This document shows positions 50,301 through 56,925 of a DNA stretch of 64,000 bases, in pieces. Made by a program: the position numbers and the translations under genes. This DNA is from Bolinopsis microptera (taxonomy: Eukaryota > Ctenophora > Tentaculata > Lobata > Bolinopsidae): the NCBI RefSeq assembly GCF_026151205.1, contig NC_087072.1, positions 2,623,375 through 2,687,374 of the forward strand, read 5' to 3'. Numbering within the stretch: the first letter of the stretch is position 1; each line of letters opens with the position of its first letter. Below the pieces are notes generated by a model. That model searched no databases. It saw only the letters and a list, made by a program, of their open reading frames with translations, and was not told the origin of the DNA.

Positions 50301-53300
50301 AACAGAAACTACTAACGATTGAACGATATTGATAATTGATAATTATGATATTGATAATTATGATATTGATAGTTGATAATTATGAAACATCTTGCTTTTA
50401 TAGTCCACATATTCAAAATTTAAAACGCACTGACGCGTCATGACGTTGCAATGTGTCTGTAATCGACGAAATTTTAAATCGCTCGATACAGATATTCGAT
50501 GTAGATACGAAATTCAGTAACAGTTTAAGTGACAATATCGTGCAACGCCAGTGGCCCAGTGCGTTTTAAATCTTGAATATGTAGACTCATAAGCAAGATG
50601 AGTAATTCTATTTTTAATGTAATTCTATTTTTGACTTATTCGTTCGATTTTGCGGGAATATGGATTTGGCACTTAATATCTTTATGACGAAAAAGAGGGC
50701 GTGTCGTGCTACACCCTCTGTAATCAATAAAATTTTACGAAACTTTCAGGAAATCTAAGTTTGATTACAATTCTGCAATTTTGACAAGAATTACGTGAGT
50801 TATTAGGGTTGCGTGTGGGCAGTTACTTCTGGGCCACCCTGTATTTAATGTATATGATCTGGTGCCACTGCAAACCACCCATTTGGATATGTTTGAAGTG
50901 ATATCTCAAATTTGGCTCATAGAAATTCGCCCAAACTTGCACAGATTATCCGTTTTATAACCATATAACTATCTGGAAAGTTTCAAGAAAATCGTATATT
51001 CAGGCCTTGGTTCCACTGCAAACAACCCATTTGTATTTTTCACATATTTAACATATATTTAACAACCTTATTTGAAAATTGCCGATTTGATGGTTAATGT
51101 CAATGTCGTACTTTGAGGGGGGTGATGCAACGTCAATTAATGTCAGTATTCCATAAAAACCCCAAACTGACATTGACATTAATTGACATTAATTGACATT
51201 AATATGTCTTGAAATTTGAGATTATCATTATTCGAATCTAAATATTCAAGATATTCACGTCTATGTAAGTTAGACCGGTTCAAAAAAACAAAATGTCCTT
51301 GAATAATTATGAGTATGTTCTTATCTGTTGATCCTGAGGTTCAAAGATCACCAAAAAAATTTCAGCTTCCAACTCTTCCATCTTCGGTCCCCACCGGCCA
51401 CGCCCATATTTTATTGGTTTCTTATACCTTTATACAGGTAAAATATCTAGAATCGGCTTTTTTAGTATGAAGGAGTAATGTTAGCTGTTTAAGATTCGTT
51501 ATTCAAATATAAATGTCATGAAGGCATTTCGTTTAATGTTGGTTTTAAGTTCTGATGATGTTGAGAACCACGCCCTTGGATGGCCACGCCCATTTAAGAA
51601 AATTAAATTTAGGAAAACCGTATTATTTTAGTTTTATTGTTTAACGATCTGAATTTTTTTCACATTTCACATTTCCATATGTGATAGTAGTGAATAAATT
51701 GATGATATAAACGTTCTAAAGTGCTAAAAGTATGGTAGAACTACATAATCTCTGGTCGAAAAATATCGTGTCGATTAATGTCAGTATTCCAAAATTTTGC
51801 AAAACTGACATTGACATTAATTGACATTAATTGACATTAATTGACATTAATTGACATTAATTGACGTTGCATCACCCCCACTTTGAGGGAAAATACGCGT
51901 ACTATAAACAAATCGAATACAGCTGTACTTTTTGAATCATTTAGGTGTTCTACAATTTATAAACTGTTAAAGGCTTTGTTTTCCTGATCCTGATGCTTCC
52001 AATCAATCGTTTATCTCCTTATATGGGCATCACGTGCAATCACTCGTTTATGATATTTTTGAGACTTTCAATCTTTCGCAGGAATTTTTCCAAGGTTGAT
52101 TTGGAGACTCCAAACCCTTCGGTGTCCTTCATCGACATCAGTACGTTGATCCGTTTCTCCATTTTCTGTAACTTTTTCATCATCTTCTCTTCAAAGATCA
52201 GATTTTCAGAAAGTAGCCATTCTATATCACGTGCTGGTGTGTTGGCCTTGTACAATGCTTTGTACAATGCCTTCAAGTACAAATTCTGTCTTTCTTCTGG
52301 TTTCTTTTCTTCAAACATGGATCCTATCTCGTTTTTCATTGGGACGAAGATATCTTTTATTTCTTTCAAGCCCTTGTGGTCAAGTGGATCATGACCCCGC
52401 TGTTGATGTTTATAACTCAACTCTGTTGTTTGTGCACTTGGAGTCACTGCATTTTCATCAATCTTTAAAGCTGCCGCCACAATTGTCACTACCAAAGCTG
52501 AAACAATGTTCCTTATCGCCATGTCATCCAGCTATTTCCCTGGGAAGGGAGGATGTTAAATGAAATGTAGAGCGTAAAAGAAAACTTGATTTTGGTTGCG
52601 AATCAAAAGAAATTGTCAACATAAAATTTGCAAGCACCTACTACTTATATCTCCTATGTTGCGACGGTTTTTGAATATCGTGTTCTAAAAGTTCGTGGGA
52701 AAATGCATTATTATTTAAGTCTAAATCTCATCATCAAGCTATTCCTTCATTACAAAATGAATCACGAAAATGATCTCTCGATTGTATCTTGCATGAACTA
52801 TTAAGAATGGCTGCCTGCCAAAACACAGATATACTCAGAATCCTACACCTTCAAAGTATGGCACCGACGAAACGAAACTGAATTTAAGTAAATTGATTTT
52901 ATTTGTAATTTAAATGGTTTGACTGTTTACCGAATACATAGAAATATTTCAACGAGAAAAAAGTATATGCAACACAGTAATACAATAGCATACAGGAAGT
53001 GTTAAAGGGTGAGGAGAAATCTTGTTTCTTGGCTTAAATCTTATCAGGAGGGGGCCATAATAATTGTGGTAATTTGATTGTCTGCATGTGTGAGTATTGA
53101 TAGCGAGTGGTAATGTCTTGCTCACGCAGAGTTCTAGTCCACAAATTTACAGTCTCCGTCTTAAAATCTAATCATTTGTTTTCCCCCAACATAAGCATAT
53201 TATCTGGAAAGACATATGAAATAAAGACTCTATTTATAGAAGGAAATGGAGGAATATCACAATAATATGCAGTAGGTTGTTTGAAGTTGCATTACTGGAA

Positions 53301-53983
53301 TCGCACCGCCTGATTGTTAAAAGAATTGACACATTTTTGGGGCCTATATATACCTGATCATAACGTGATTATACACACCTGAACAAATTAGATAGTATGT
53401 GATGCTTATTCGAGTTTAGAATTGGTCTGAGAAGATGTCGGACAGGTACTGAGCTTTATATGCACGGGCCAGCTCACTACGAACGAAAATTACTTATTAG
53501 TGTTTATGGCAGAAAATCATTATCTATCGGAAAATTATCCCATTCTATTGATTTAAATGTAGTTTCATTATATTCTGTTAAAAGTCATTTTCTTATCAAC
53601 CACCATCGGCTTTCTCCTAGTCCAAGTTAAAGTCAGATTCGAAGAAGTATTTAAACTGCAACCAAGTGTCATTTTTTAGAACTTTCCCCCTCACCTACCC
53701 TAAATACTGCTTAATCGGCTTTGTTGTCATCAATTTACGATACTGTGTTTTGACAGTTGACATAACGTTGACATTAATTGATAATTGTTAAAATGATTCG
53801 GGTGAGTTCAGTTTTATAAAACTTTTCTTTGATTAACTGTTCAACATTTCAGGACGTGGAGGAAGGGGTAGAGGCGGTGGACGCGGAGGAAGAGGAAGCC
53901 GTGGAGGGCGTGGTGGCCGAGGTGGCGGCGATCGCCGTGGTGGTGGTGGTGGTGGCCGTGGAGGCCGTGGAGGACGAGACTGA
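29325..53983 (+). CDS. SNRPD1: Small nuclear ribonucleoprotein Sm D1, four exons
   Basis: Exons: 29325-29338, 29761-29895, 34956-35086, 53853-53983; all introns are GT-AG and the 411 nt give 136 aa. The protein starts [20 protein letters not shown] and has the Sm1 motif ([16 protein letters not shown]) and the Sm2 motif ([20 protein letters not shown]), then a C-terminal Gly-Arg-rich tail (about residues 94-136) ending GRD. Sm D1 is one of seven subunits of the ring that assembles on U1, U2, U4 and U5 snRNAs; its RG tail is a target of arginine methylation and binds SMN. The 43-residue RG tail is somewhat longer than in vertebrates and the 14-nt first coding exon is tiny. Intron 2 (29896-34955) and intron 3 (35087-53852, 18.8 kb) hold three antisense open frames and a large foldback element. 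This is the surest gene call in the window. Confidence 0.97.
30209..31588 (-). CDS. Class A (rhodopsin-like) G-protein-coupled receptor, single exon
   Basis: 459 aa with seven hydrophobic segments at about 55-80, 95-120, 138-163, 183-205, 255-283, 309-333 and 353-374. Family marks: LADL with Asp105 in TM2; DRC (161-163) in place of DRY at the end of TM3; a long second extracellular loop with Cys213 and Cys239; FPY (324-326) where CWxP is usual in TM6; HPWLY (367-371) in place of NPxxY in TM7. The N-terminus is 50 residues without a clear signal peptide, and the C-tail (380-459) is rich in Ser, Pro and Arg. It probably signals through heterotrimeric G proteins from the plasma membrane; the ligand is unknown, and the divergent motifs fit a lineage-specific receptor. 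It lies antisense inside SNRPD1 intron 2. First Met of the frame used; MASTPF at residue 13 is an alternative start. Confidence 0.93.
   Translation of the reverse strand: MKKINKDLLDDNMASTPFFDFPSTTQIDQPREPFLPISPTNDIGNERGMTIPEMQIAGTILLIFSLISILINCYFSVLIFKNWSIFKKSLYYNTNLLCLLLTLADLVFIVLLGFPTALHLTWINHFKGNPLMHFYSQKIAFILFKFIFFLRILIISVLSLDRCLHLLKPVQYSKLATRRRMRYVIGLIFTVPILIELVPTLVVFFLNDTKVVCGRFRDPESTSTDLIAFKTNFSVPLTCETMLDLTPPGTTFPLFELIVIMTVTILAWLVIVTSNFSIILMIVKHALKPINLENPERRKKMANNLTRSSMMVVFIAALFFASSFPYVWISLTGFVRSHVLTDGENGTLNSKSMFYLTLLTFLPVIFHPWLYLLRLKSVKDMTPQFSKNVAKSFSIAIDNIRQYLPLNDGRVRSKNDLSNMNNTDTFRMSPIPRSPRLQPDGIRPGNTNGQFLYPGDTRS
31589..32972. other. SNRPD1 intron 2 / upstream of the GPCR, nothing recognised
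   Basis: Unique-looking AT-rich sequence that must contain the GPCR promoter. No coding exon, array or transposon end was identified. Confidence 0.4.
32973..33190 (+). mobile_element. Probable tRNA-derived SINE
   Basis: 32973-33041 folds like a tRNA: acceptor AGGTGGC pairs with GTCACCT, with box A TGGCCTAGTGG and box B GGTTCGAATCC at the right spacing. The anticodon stem has a mismatch and the anticodon would be UUA, which no standard tRNA uses, so a working tRNA is unlikely. A 150-bp unrelated body follows, ending in a hairpin of GAGGGGTACC and GGATACCCCTTC. This head-plus-body plan is that of a SINE. No A-rich tail or target duplication is clear. It lies in SNRPD1 intron 2. Confidence 0.5.
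33191..34955. other. Rest of SNRPD1 intron 2
   Basis: No gene recognised. It contains a short tandem pair of about 60 bp at 34383-34500 (CTAAGAACACACTATCCAGA repeated). The open frame at 34837-35115 is the SNRPD1 exon 3 read through its flanks. Confidence 0.5.
35087..37480. other. Start of SNRPD1 intron 3, nothing coding
   Basis: AT-rich intron. The only feature is a C-rich homopolymer run at 36593-36619 (CCCCCCCGCCC then poly-C), similar to the G/C ends of the MITEs but without a visible partner. Confidence 0.5.
37485..37715. repeat. Old dispersed repeat (CCTTTCTAAAAANCTAGACNTC family)
   Basis: TTTCTAAAAAGCTAGACCTC, then TTATTGGCCCCTCACT, then GTGCAGGCAACAAGGTTACC recur in order at about 48905-49085 and in part at 48730-48800. 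It is a diverged interspersed family with no visible ends. Confidence 0.55.
37797..38055 (+). pseudogene. Possible LINE reverse-transcriptase C-terminal fragment
   Basis: The frame reads [20 protein letters not shown] followed by [16 protein letters not shown]-type motifs followed by an FK-rich helix are typical of the last about 60 residues of many non-LTR retrotransposon ORF2 proteins. No RT catalytic domain precedes it, so it is at best a 3' remnant. Confidence 0.45.
40373..40618 (+). CDS. Small Ser/Thr/Pro-rich protein with repeated NPFTSNL, in the foldback loop
   Basis: 81 aa starting MNPFTKL, with near repeats [27 protein letters not shown] and STNPFTSNL at about 15-residue spacing. 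NPF is the core ligand of EH domains, so an endocytosis link is conceivable but unproven. The ATG has a fair context (GACAATGA), and an AATAAA lies 17 bp after the stop. It lies in the unique loop of the 6.4-kb foldback element, so it may be a captured or element-borne minigene. The short length and repetitive make-up mean it could also be chance. Confidence 0.35.
   Translation: MNPFTKLMSLPLYLPVQRSTSSPPHSTNPFTSNLYSSTNSFTTSLPNATNPFTSNLPRSTNPFTSNLHPSTNKYINILGDY
40636..40641 (+). terminator. Poly(A) signal AATAAA after the NPF-repeat frame
   Basis: AATAAA in the context GCCCAATAAAATT, close behind the TAA of the small frame. It supports, but does not prove, a transcript ending here. Confidence 0.35.
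45327..45815 (-). CDS. Small secreted helical protein A, nested in SNRPD1 intron 3
   Basis: 162 aa from the ATG at 45815. A longer frame exists upstream, but this start gives a clean signal peptide ([20 protein letters not shown]). The mature part is almost wholly charged amphipathic helix, with one Cys, and a very Lys-rich stretch [20 protein letters not shown] at about 108-127. The C-terminal half aligns by eye with the 160-aa protein at 52040-52522: IEFILPE/IEWLLSE, the KK(M/L)xKM block, and a final FLxxKI...ILND/IINE. It has no introns and is antisense to SNRPD1. The family is not recognised; secretion is inferred from the signal peptide only. Confidence 0.55.
   Translation of the reverse strand: MTRNGLLMLLYIMVAGVTAVTEGPNFSTSTIDLREMGIKENEDKLVRLTKINNHMNNKLADLKEGVNYNEKYCEALKENVQQINNISEYIEFILPEFPKMPSNIKEKLIKKMKKMTRRFARKVKALKKEKVLMSDGEFKGMLDFLGTKIVEFGKILNDLKFS
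46269..46363. mobile_element. Small MITE with GGTCGTTYACATA ends
   Basis: GGTCGTTTACATATTACGTA at the left is matched inverted at the right by TACTATGTGAACGACC. The interior has a poly-C run. The terminal motif resembles that of the element at 49356-49840, so both probably belong to one superfamily. No clear target duplication. Confidence 0.5.
46400..49355. other. SNRPD1 intron 3, mostly unique AT-rich DNA
   Basis: No gene recognised. Contains ATATA-rich low-complexity DNA near 48000 and two diverged copies of the repeat family also seen at 37485 (about 48730-48800 and 48905-49085). Confidence 0.45.
49356..49840. mobile_element. G-rich MITE with GTTCACATATTACGTAATC ends
   Basis: The left end GGGGCCGTTCACATATTACG and the inverted right end GGGGTCATTCACATATTACG are inverted repeats of about 25 bp. 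The interior contains repeated TTGATTACGG-GAGGGGGG blocks and a 17-base G run at about 49696. No coding sequence. Flanking bases (TTC / TAA) do not give a clean target duplication. Confidence 0.75.
50217..50653. mobile_element. Foldback MITE, two-tier inverted repeats
   Basis: The outer pair AAAATCGAAC...TAAGTAAAAAATAGAATTAC is mirrored at 50601-50653, and the inner pair ATATTCAAAATTTAAAACGC plus ACTG is mirrored at 50553-50600. The middle holds a TGATATTGATAAT microsatellite and TCGAT-rich DNA. No coding sequence. Confidence 0.65.
51118..51879. mobile_element. G-ended MITE, TGCAACGTCAATTAATGTCA family, copy 2
   Basis: Begins GGGGGTGATGCAACGTCAAT and ends with the inverse (GTTGCATCACCCCC). 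ACTTTGAG flanks both sides (51110-51117, 51880-51887), an exact 8-bp target duplication. It is nearly identical inside to copy 1 (22759-23550), including the TTAATTGACA decamer arrays, which differ in unit number. It lies in SNRPD1 intron 3, about 160 bp from the second antisense gene. Confidence 0.92.
52040..52522 (-). CDS. Small secreted helical protein B, nested in SNRPD1 intron 3
   Basis: 160 aa, single exon, starting [19 protein letters not shown], a signal peptide with likely cleavage near residue 19-20. The rest is charged and helical, without Cys, with [20 protein letters not shown] in the middle and [18 protein letters not shown] towards the end. It aligns by eye with protein A (45327-45815) over its last about 90 residues, so the two are likely paralogues despite low identity. 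A small internal duplication (LYKALYKA) is visible. No known family recognised; secretion is inferred. Antisense to SNRPD1. Confidence 0.55.
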   Translation of the reverse strand: MAIRNIVSALVVTIVAAALKIDENAVTPSAQTTELSYKHQQRGHDPLDHKGLKEIKDIFVPMKNEIGSMFEEKKPEERQNLYLKALYKALYKANTPARDIEWLLSENLIFEEKMMKKLQKMEKRINVLMSMKDTEGFGVSKSTLEKFLRKIESLKNIINE

Positions 53984-54207
53984 GACAATATCCGTGCACA
54001 TTTGGGATTCCTCATATCTTAATATTATTTTATTTTATTTATTTTCCCAGATTTATACACGGTTCACATGAACTCTTATTTTTATGATTTTTAACCGAGT
54101 TCGGTCTTGTCGTGCAAAATGTTGTCTTATTCCTTGCCTTGAATTTTACGAGCTAAAAAGGAAGATTTTATTTGTTCACTTTTGACTTTTACAATAACTC
54201 ATAACTA

Positions 54208-54213
54208 AATAAA
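54208..54213 (+). terminator. Poly(A) signal AATAAA of SNRPD1
   Basis: AATAAA in AACTAAATAAAAGTTG, about 225 bp after the SNRPD1 stop. The first hairpin-chain MITE is inserted only 20 bp further on, around the expected cleavage site. Confidence 0.7.
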
Positions 54214-54231
54214 AGTTGATGGACGTTACTC

Positions 54232-54335
54232 TTGTATCACGTTGCGACCCCCACGGTCGTTTCACTATGTATCGTTACGACGATACAGGGGGAGCCGCGC
54301 ACTTCGTGCGCGGCGGGTCATACAACGTATGACAA
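54232..54335 (+). mobile_element. Hairpin-chain MITE, copy A (104 bp, TSD CGTTACTC)
   Basis: The terminal repeats TTGTATCACGTTG and (inverted) TTGTCATACGTTG are flanked by CGTTACTC at 54224-54231 and 54336-54343. Four hairpins fill it: CGACC/GGTCG (54245-54259), GTATCGT/ACGATAC (54269-54286), GCCGCGCAC/GTGCGCGGC with a TTC loop (54294-54314), and GTCATAC/GTATGAC with an AAC loop (54317-54333). A related sequence at about 56352-56435 (inverted) has the same flank without the insertion. Confidence 0.92.
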
Positions 54336-54344
54336 CGTTACTCG

Positions 54345-54406
54345 TCTAAATTTCTTCAAAGTAGCGCCCCGCTTTCTTCTCGAAATGGCAAGTGCTACGA
54401 AGTAAT
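54345..54406 (+). repeat. TTTCTTCTCGAAATGGCAAG repeat, inverted copy at 56352-56435
   Basis: TCTAAATTTCTTCAAAGTAG...TTTCTTCTCGAAATGGCAAG and TGCTACGAAGTA are found inverted at 56352-56435. The latter copy carries no MITE at the position where copy A is inserted, so it serves as an empty-site comparison. Confidence 0.7.
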
Positions 54407-54642
54407 AATAATTCCTCAATAAACACTTAACTTGCAACTGCTAGTCTATTGCTCGCTACTCTCACGTGTTCAGGAAGCCTGAAAAGAGCGCCGCGCACAG
54501 GGATCGGCGTACCAGGCAAGGGACCATTACCTAAGACGTCGCCAAAATCGCAGATTTTTAGACCTCCCCCTGTCCGGGTGTGTCCGGATTTTCAGCTACT
54601 TTTAAGAGTACAACTACAAATACAAAATAGCAACATATGCAT

Positions 54643-54730
54643 AGCCATGTGTCTACGCGTACTGCAGTCGCTACTACTGCAAGCGAGAGGGTTGCTCTAT
54701 CCAGCGCAAGGGCCCTGGATGCTGGATAGA
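54643..54730 (+). mobile_element. Family 2 hairpin repeat copy
   Basis: CATAGCCATGTGTCTACGCG, TACTGCAAGCGAGAGGG, then GGCCCTGGATGCTGGATAG. Same module order as the copies at 14217, 55440 (inverted) and 56005, with altered stem sequence in the last hairpin. Confidence 0.55.
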
Positions 54731-54956
54731 ATTAACTATGCGTGATGCGAGGTACTGCGAGGTACTGCGAGTGCAAGGGTTTAATTGGTTTTAAAAAAAA
54801 TAAACATTGAAAATTAAAGCAACCAAGTAAATAGTAAAAGTTACAATCAGATAATTTACCTAGCTAGCTTACTAGTGTAACTGTATTGCTTGCTTCTCTC
54901 ACGTATGATAGCCGAGAAGCTAAAAAAGAGCGTCACGCATTGCACTCGGATTGGCG

Positions 54957-55054
54957 TTGTCATACGTTGTATGACCCGAGTGCACGAGTGCGCGGCTCCC
55001 CCTGTATCGTAGAAATTCTAGTGGAGCGACAGTGGAGGTCACCACGTGATACAA
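54957..55054 (-). mobile_element. Hairpin-chain MITE, copy B (98 bp, TSD GATTGGCG)
   Basis: Inverted relative to copy A. GATTGGCG at 54949-54956 and 55055-55062. Hairpin 2 has a different sequence from copy A (TAGAA/TTCTA), but a stem is kept at the same place; hairpin 1 has G-T and swapped pairs. Confidence 0.9.
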
Positions 55055-55264
55055 GATTGGCGTGCGCTGCCAGATCACAGCTGTACATTGTAGTGCGATG
55101 CGCTACTGGGCTGCGTCGCGCATCTTCTCGCAACCACGTATGCAGATCAGCGAAATGCGAAGGATTGACATCGTGAATCAAGATCACAGATAGTTATAAA
55201 ATATAAAGTAATTTTTCTTGTTCAGATTTGTAGGTTCGATTTATAACCTACCGCAGGACGCGCG

Positions 55265-55356
55265 TTGTATCACGTGGTGACCCCCACTGTCGCTTCACTA
55301 TAGTAGAGTTTCTACGATAGTACAGGAGAGCCGCGCACTCGTATGCAGTATGACAA
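55265..55356 (+). mobile_element. Hairpin-chain MITE, copy C (92 bp, TSD GACGCGCG)
   Basis: GACGCGCG at 55257-55264 and 55357-55364. Hairpin 2 reads TATAGTAGA/TTCTACGATA, again a stem with different letters. Hairpins 3 and 4 are partly merged and shortened. Confidence 0.88.
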
Positions 55357-55439
55357 GACGCGCGCCGAGTTGGAACAGATATTTTACGAGTATCAGTGAA
55401 TGACATACTGTGTATGTGAACTAAACGGGTGGTAATATC

Positions 55440-55528
55440 ATTTTGCTCTAACCAGAGACCTCTCGCTTGCAGTAGCGCGCGACCGCCTTGTGAAACAAGC
55501 GCGTCACGCAGTACGCGTATACACATGG
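55440..55528 (-). mobile_element. Family 2 hairpin repeat copy, inverted
   Basis: On the minus strand: CATAGCCATGTGTATACGCG, GCGTGACGCGCTTGTTTCAC and onwards to CTCTGGTTAGAGC. This is the most complete copy, with five or six short hairpins in a row. Confidence 0.6.
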
Positions 55529-55608
55529 CTATGTGAAGGTGATACTCGTAAAATAATTGTTCCAAATAGCGAGTCCAACTCAGCGCGCGTCCTCAGTCCT
55601 GGAAGGTT

Positions 55609-55651
55609 ACAGGGGGAGCCGCGCACTCGTGCGAGGCGGGTCATACAACGT
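55609..55651 (+). mobile_element. Hairpin-chain MITE, partial copy D
   Basis: ACAGGGGGAGCCGCGCACTC through GGGTCATACAACGTTT: hairpin 3 and half of hairpin 4 only. No left end or target duplication. Confidence 0.6.
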
Positions 55652-55851
55652 TTAACGAGTGATACTAGACTCGTAAAATACCTGTTCCATATATTAGACC
55701 GTCGACGAGTCCAACTCGGCGCGCGTCCTGGTAGGTTATAAACCTACAAATACAACGTACGACAACACTCCACTATGCACTACAAGTACAATGTACAATG
55801 GCAATTAAAATGTGTTCCCACCATTTTAAAATGCGCGCATCTCGCGCCGTG

Positions 55852-55962
55852 TTAATTGTATCACGTTGTGACACCCACGGCCGGTCGTTTCACCCACGGT
55901 CGTCCTGACGATACAGGGGAGCCTAGCACTTCGTGCGCAGCGGGTCATACAACGTATGACAA
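55852..55962 (+). mobile_element. Hairpin-chain MITE, copy E (111 bp, TSD GCGCCGTG)
   Basis: GCGCCGTG at 55844-55851 and 55963-55970. The left end carries four extra bases (TTAA) before TTGTATCACGTTG. Hairpin 1 is expanded (CGGCCGGTCG) and hairpin 2 is replaced by CGTC/GACG. Confidence 0.82.
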
Positions 55963-56004
55963 GCGCCGTGACCATGATGGACACGGTGTTTGCCTAACCA
56001 TGTC

Positions 56005-56096
56005 ACATGTGCTTTCGCGCCACTGCGGGCGCGCTTGTTTCACGGGCAACGGGTGCGCGCTACTGCAAGCACAAGGGCTCTGGATAGAGCAAGTCA
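56005..56096 (+). mobile_element. Family 2 hairpin repeat copy
   Basis: GCGCGCTTGTTTCACGGGCA, then GCGCGCTACTGCAAGCACAA and GGGCTCTGGATAGAGCAA. The module order equals that of the other family 2 copies. Confidence 0.55.
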
Positions 56097-56440
56097 CGGT
56101 GCTTAATTGACGATGTCAATTCATCTCAGCTAGCTCGGCGCGGCACAGTATCGCATCGCGGCACAGTATCGCATCTCGCCGCTGTGAGAAGCCTCATTGA
56201 GTGCGCGGCGCGGCACAGTAATTGGTAATGCATCGCGCTGCAATCACGGTGCTGATGAACGGAGGTAGGCTGGTGAATGAGTTATTGGGATAAAATTGGA
56301 ACATTTTAGAACATTGGTTACATTTGATCATTGTTAATGATTTGGCCTGGCGCGCACTACTTCGTAGCACTTGCCACATTTCGAGAAGAAAGCGGCGCGC
56401 GTTACTTCGAAGAAATTTCGACGAGTAACATCCGTCAACC

Positions 56441-56493
56441 TGACGATACAGGGGACTGGGAGCCGCGCACAAGTGCGCGGCGGGTCATACAAC
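56441..56493 (+). mobile_element. Hairpin-chain MITE, partial copy F
   Basis: TGACGATACAGGGG, an extra ACTGG, then hairpin 3 with the same GCCGCGCAC stem but loop AA, then GGGTCATACAAC. It stops 11 bp before copy G starts in the opposite orientation. Confidence 0.6.
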
Positions 56494-56504
56494 TAGGGGG
56501 TGCA

Positions 56505-56606
56505 TTGTCATACGTTGTATGACCCGCCGCGCACGAAGTGCGCGGCTCCCCCTGTATCGTCGTAACGACATAGTGAAACGACCGTGGGGGTCGCAACGTG
56601 ATACAA
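56505..56606 (-). mobile_element. Hairpin-chain MITE, copy G (102 bp, TSD GGGGTGCA)
   Basis: Nearly identical to copy A but inverted. GGGGTGCA at 56497-56504 and 56607-56614. All four stems are intact. Confidence 0.92.
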
Positions 56607-56925
56607 GGGGTGCACCATAAAAATAAACTTGCTCGGATTTTTAAAATTTTTGTACCATTGTTTTCTAGAGACTGTGAGAAATTTCACAATACCAAATTTG
56701 TCATACCTTTTTGGAAAGATCAGTGAGTTTTGCCTAGGTGCCATATTTGATGGTGCGCGGCTTTTGAAGCAAAATTAGCTGTAAAAGTCGCGTAATTTGA
56801 CCAAATTTGACCAAATTCGTTGATTTTTGTCGTATTATTTGGATATATCTTCAGTTCATTGCATGAGATCCTTCTGAAAATTGGCGACGACCTTCCAATA
56901 GGGCTTTCACAACTGTCCAAAAAAT

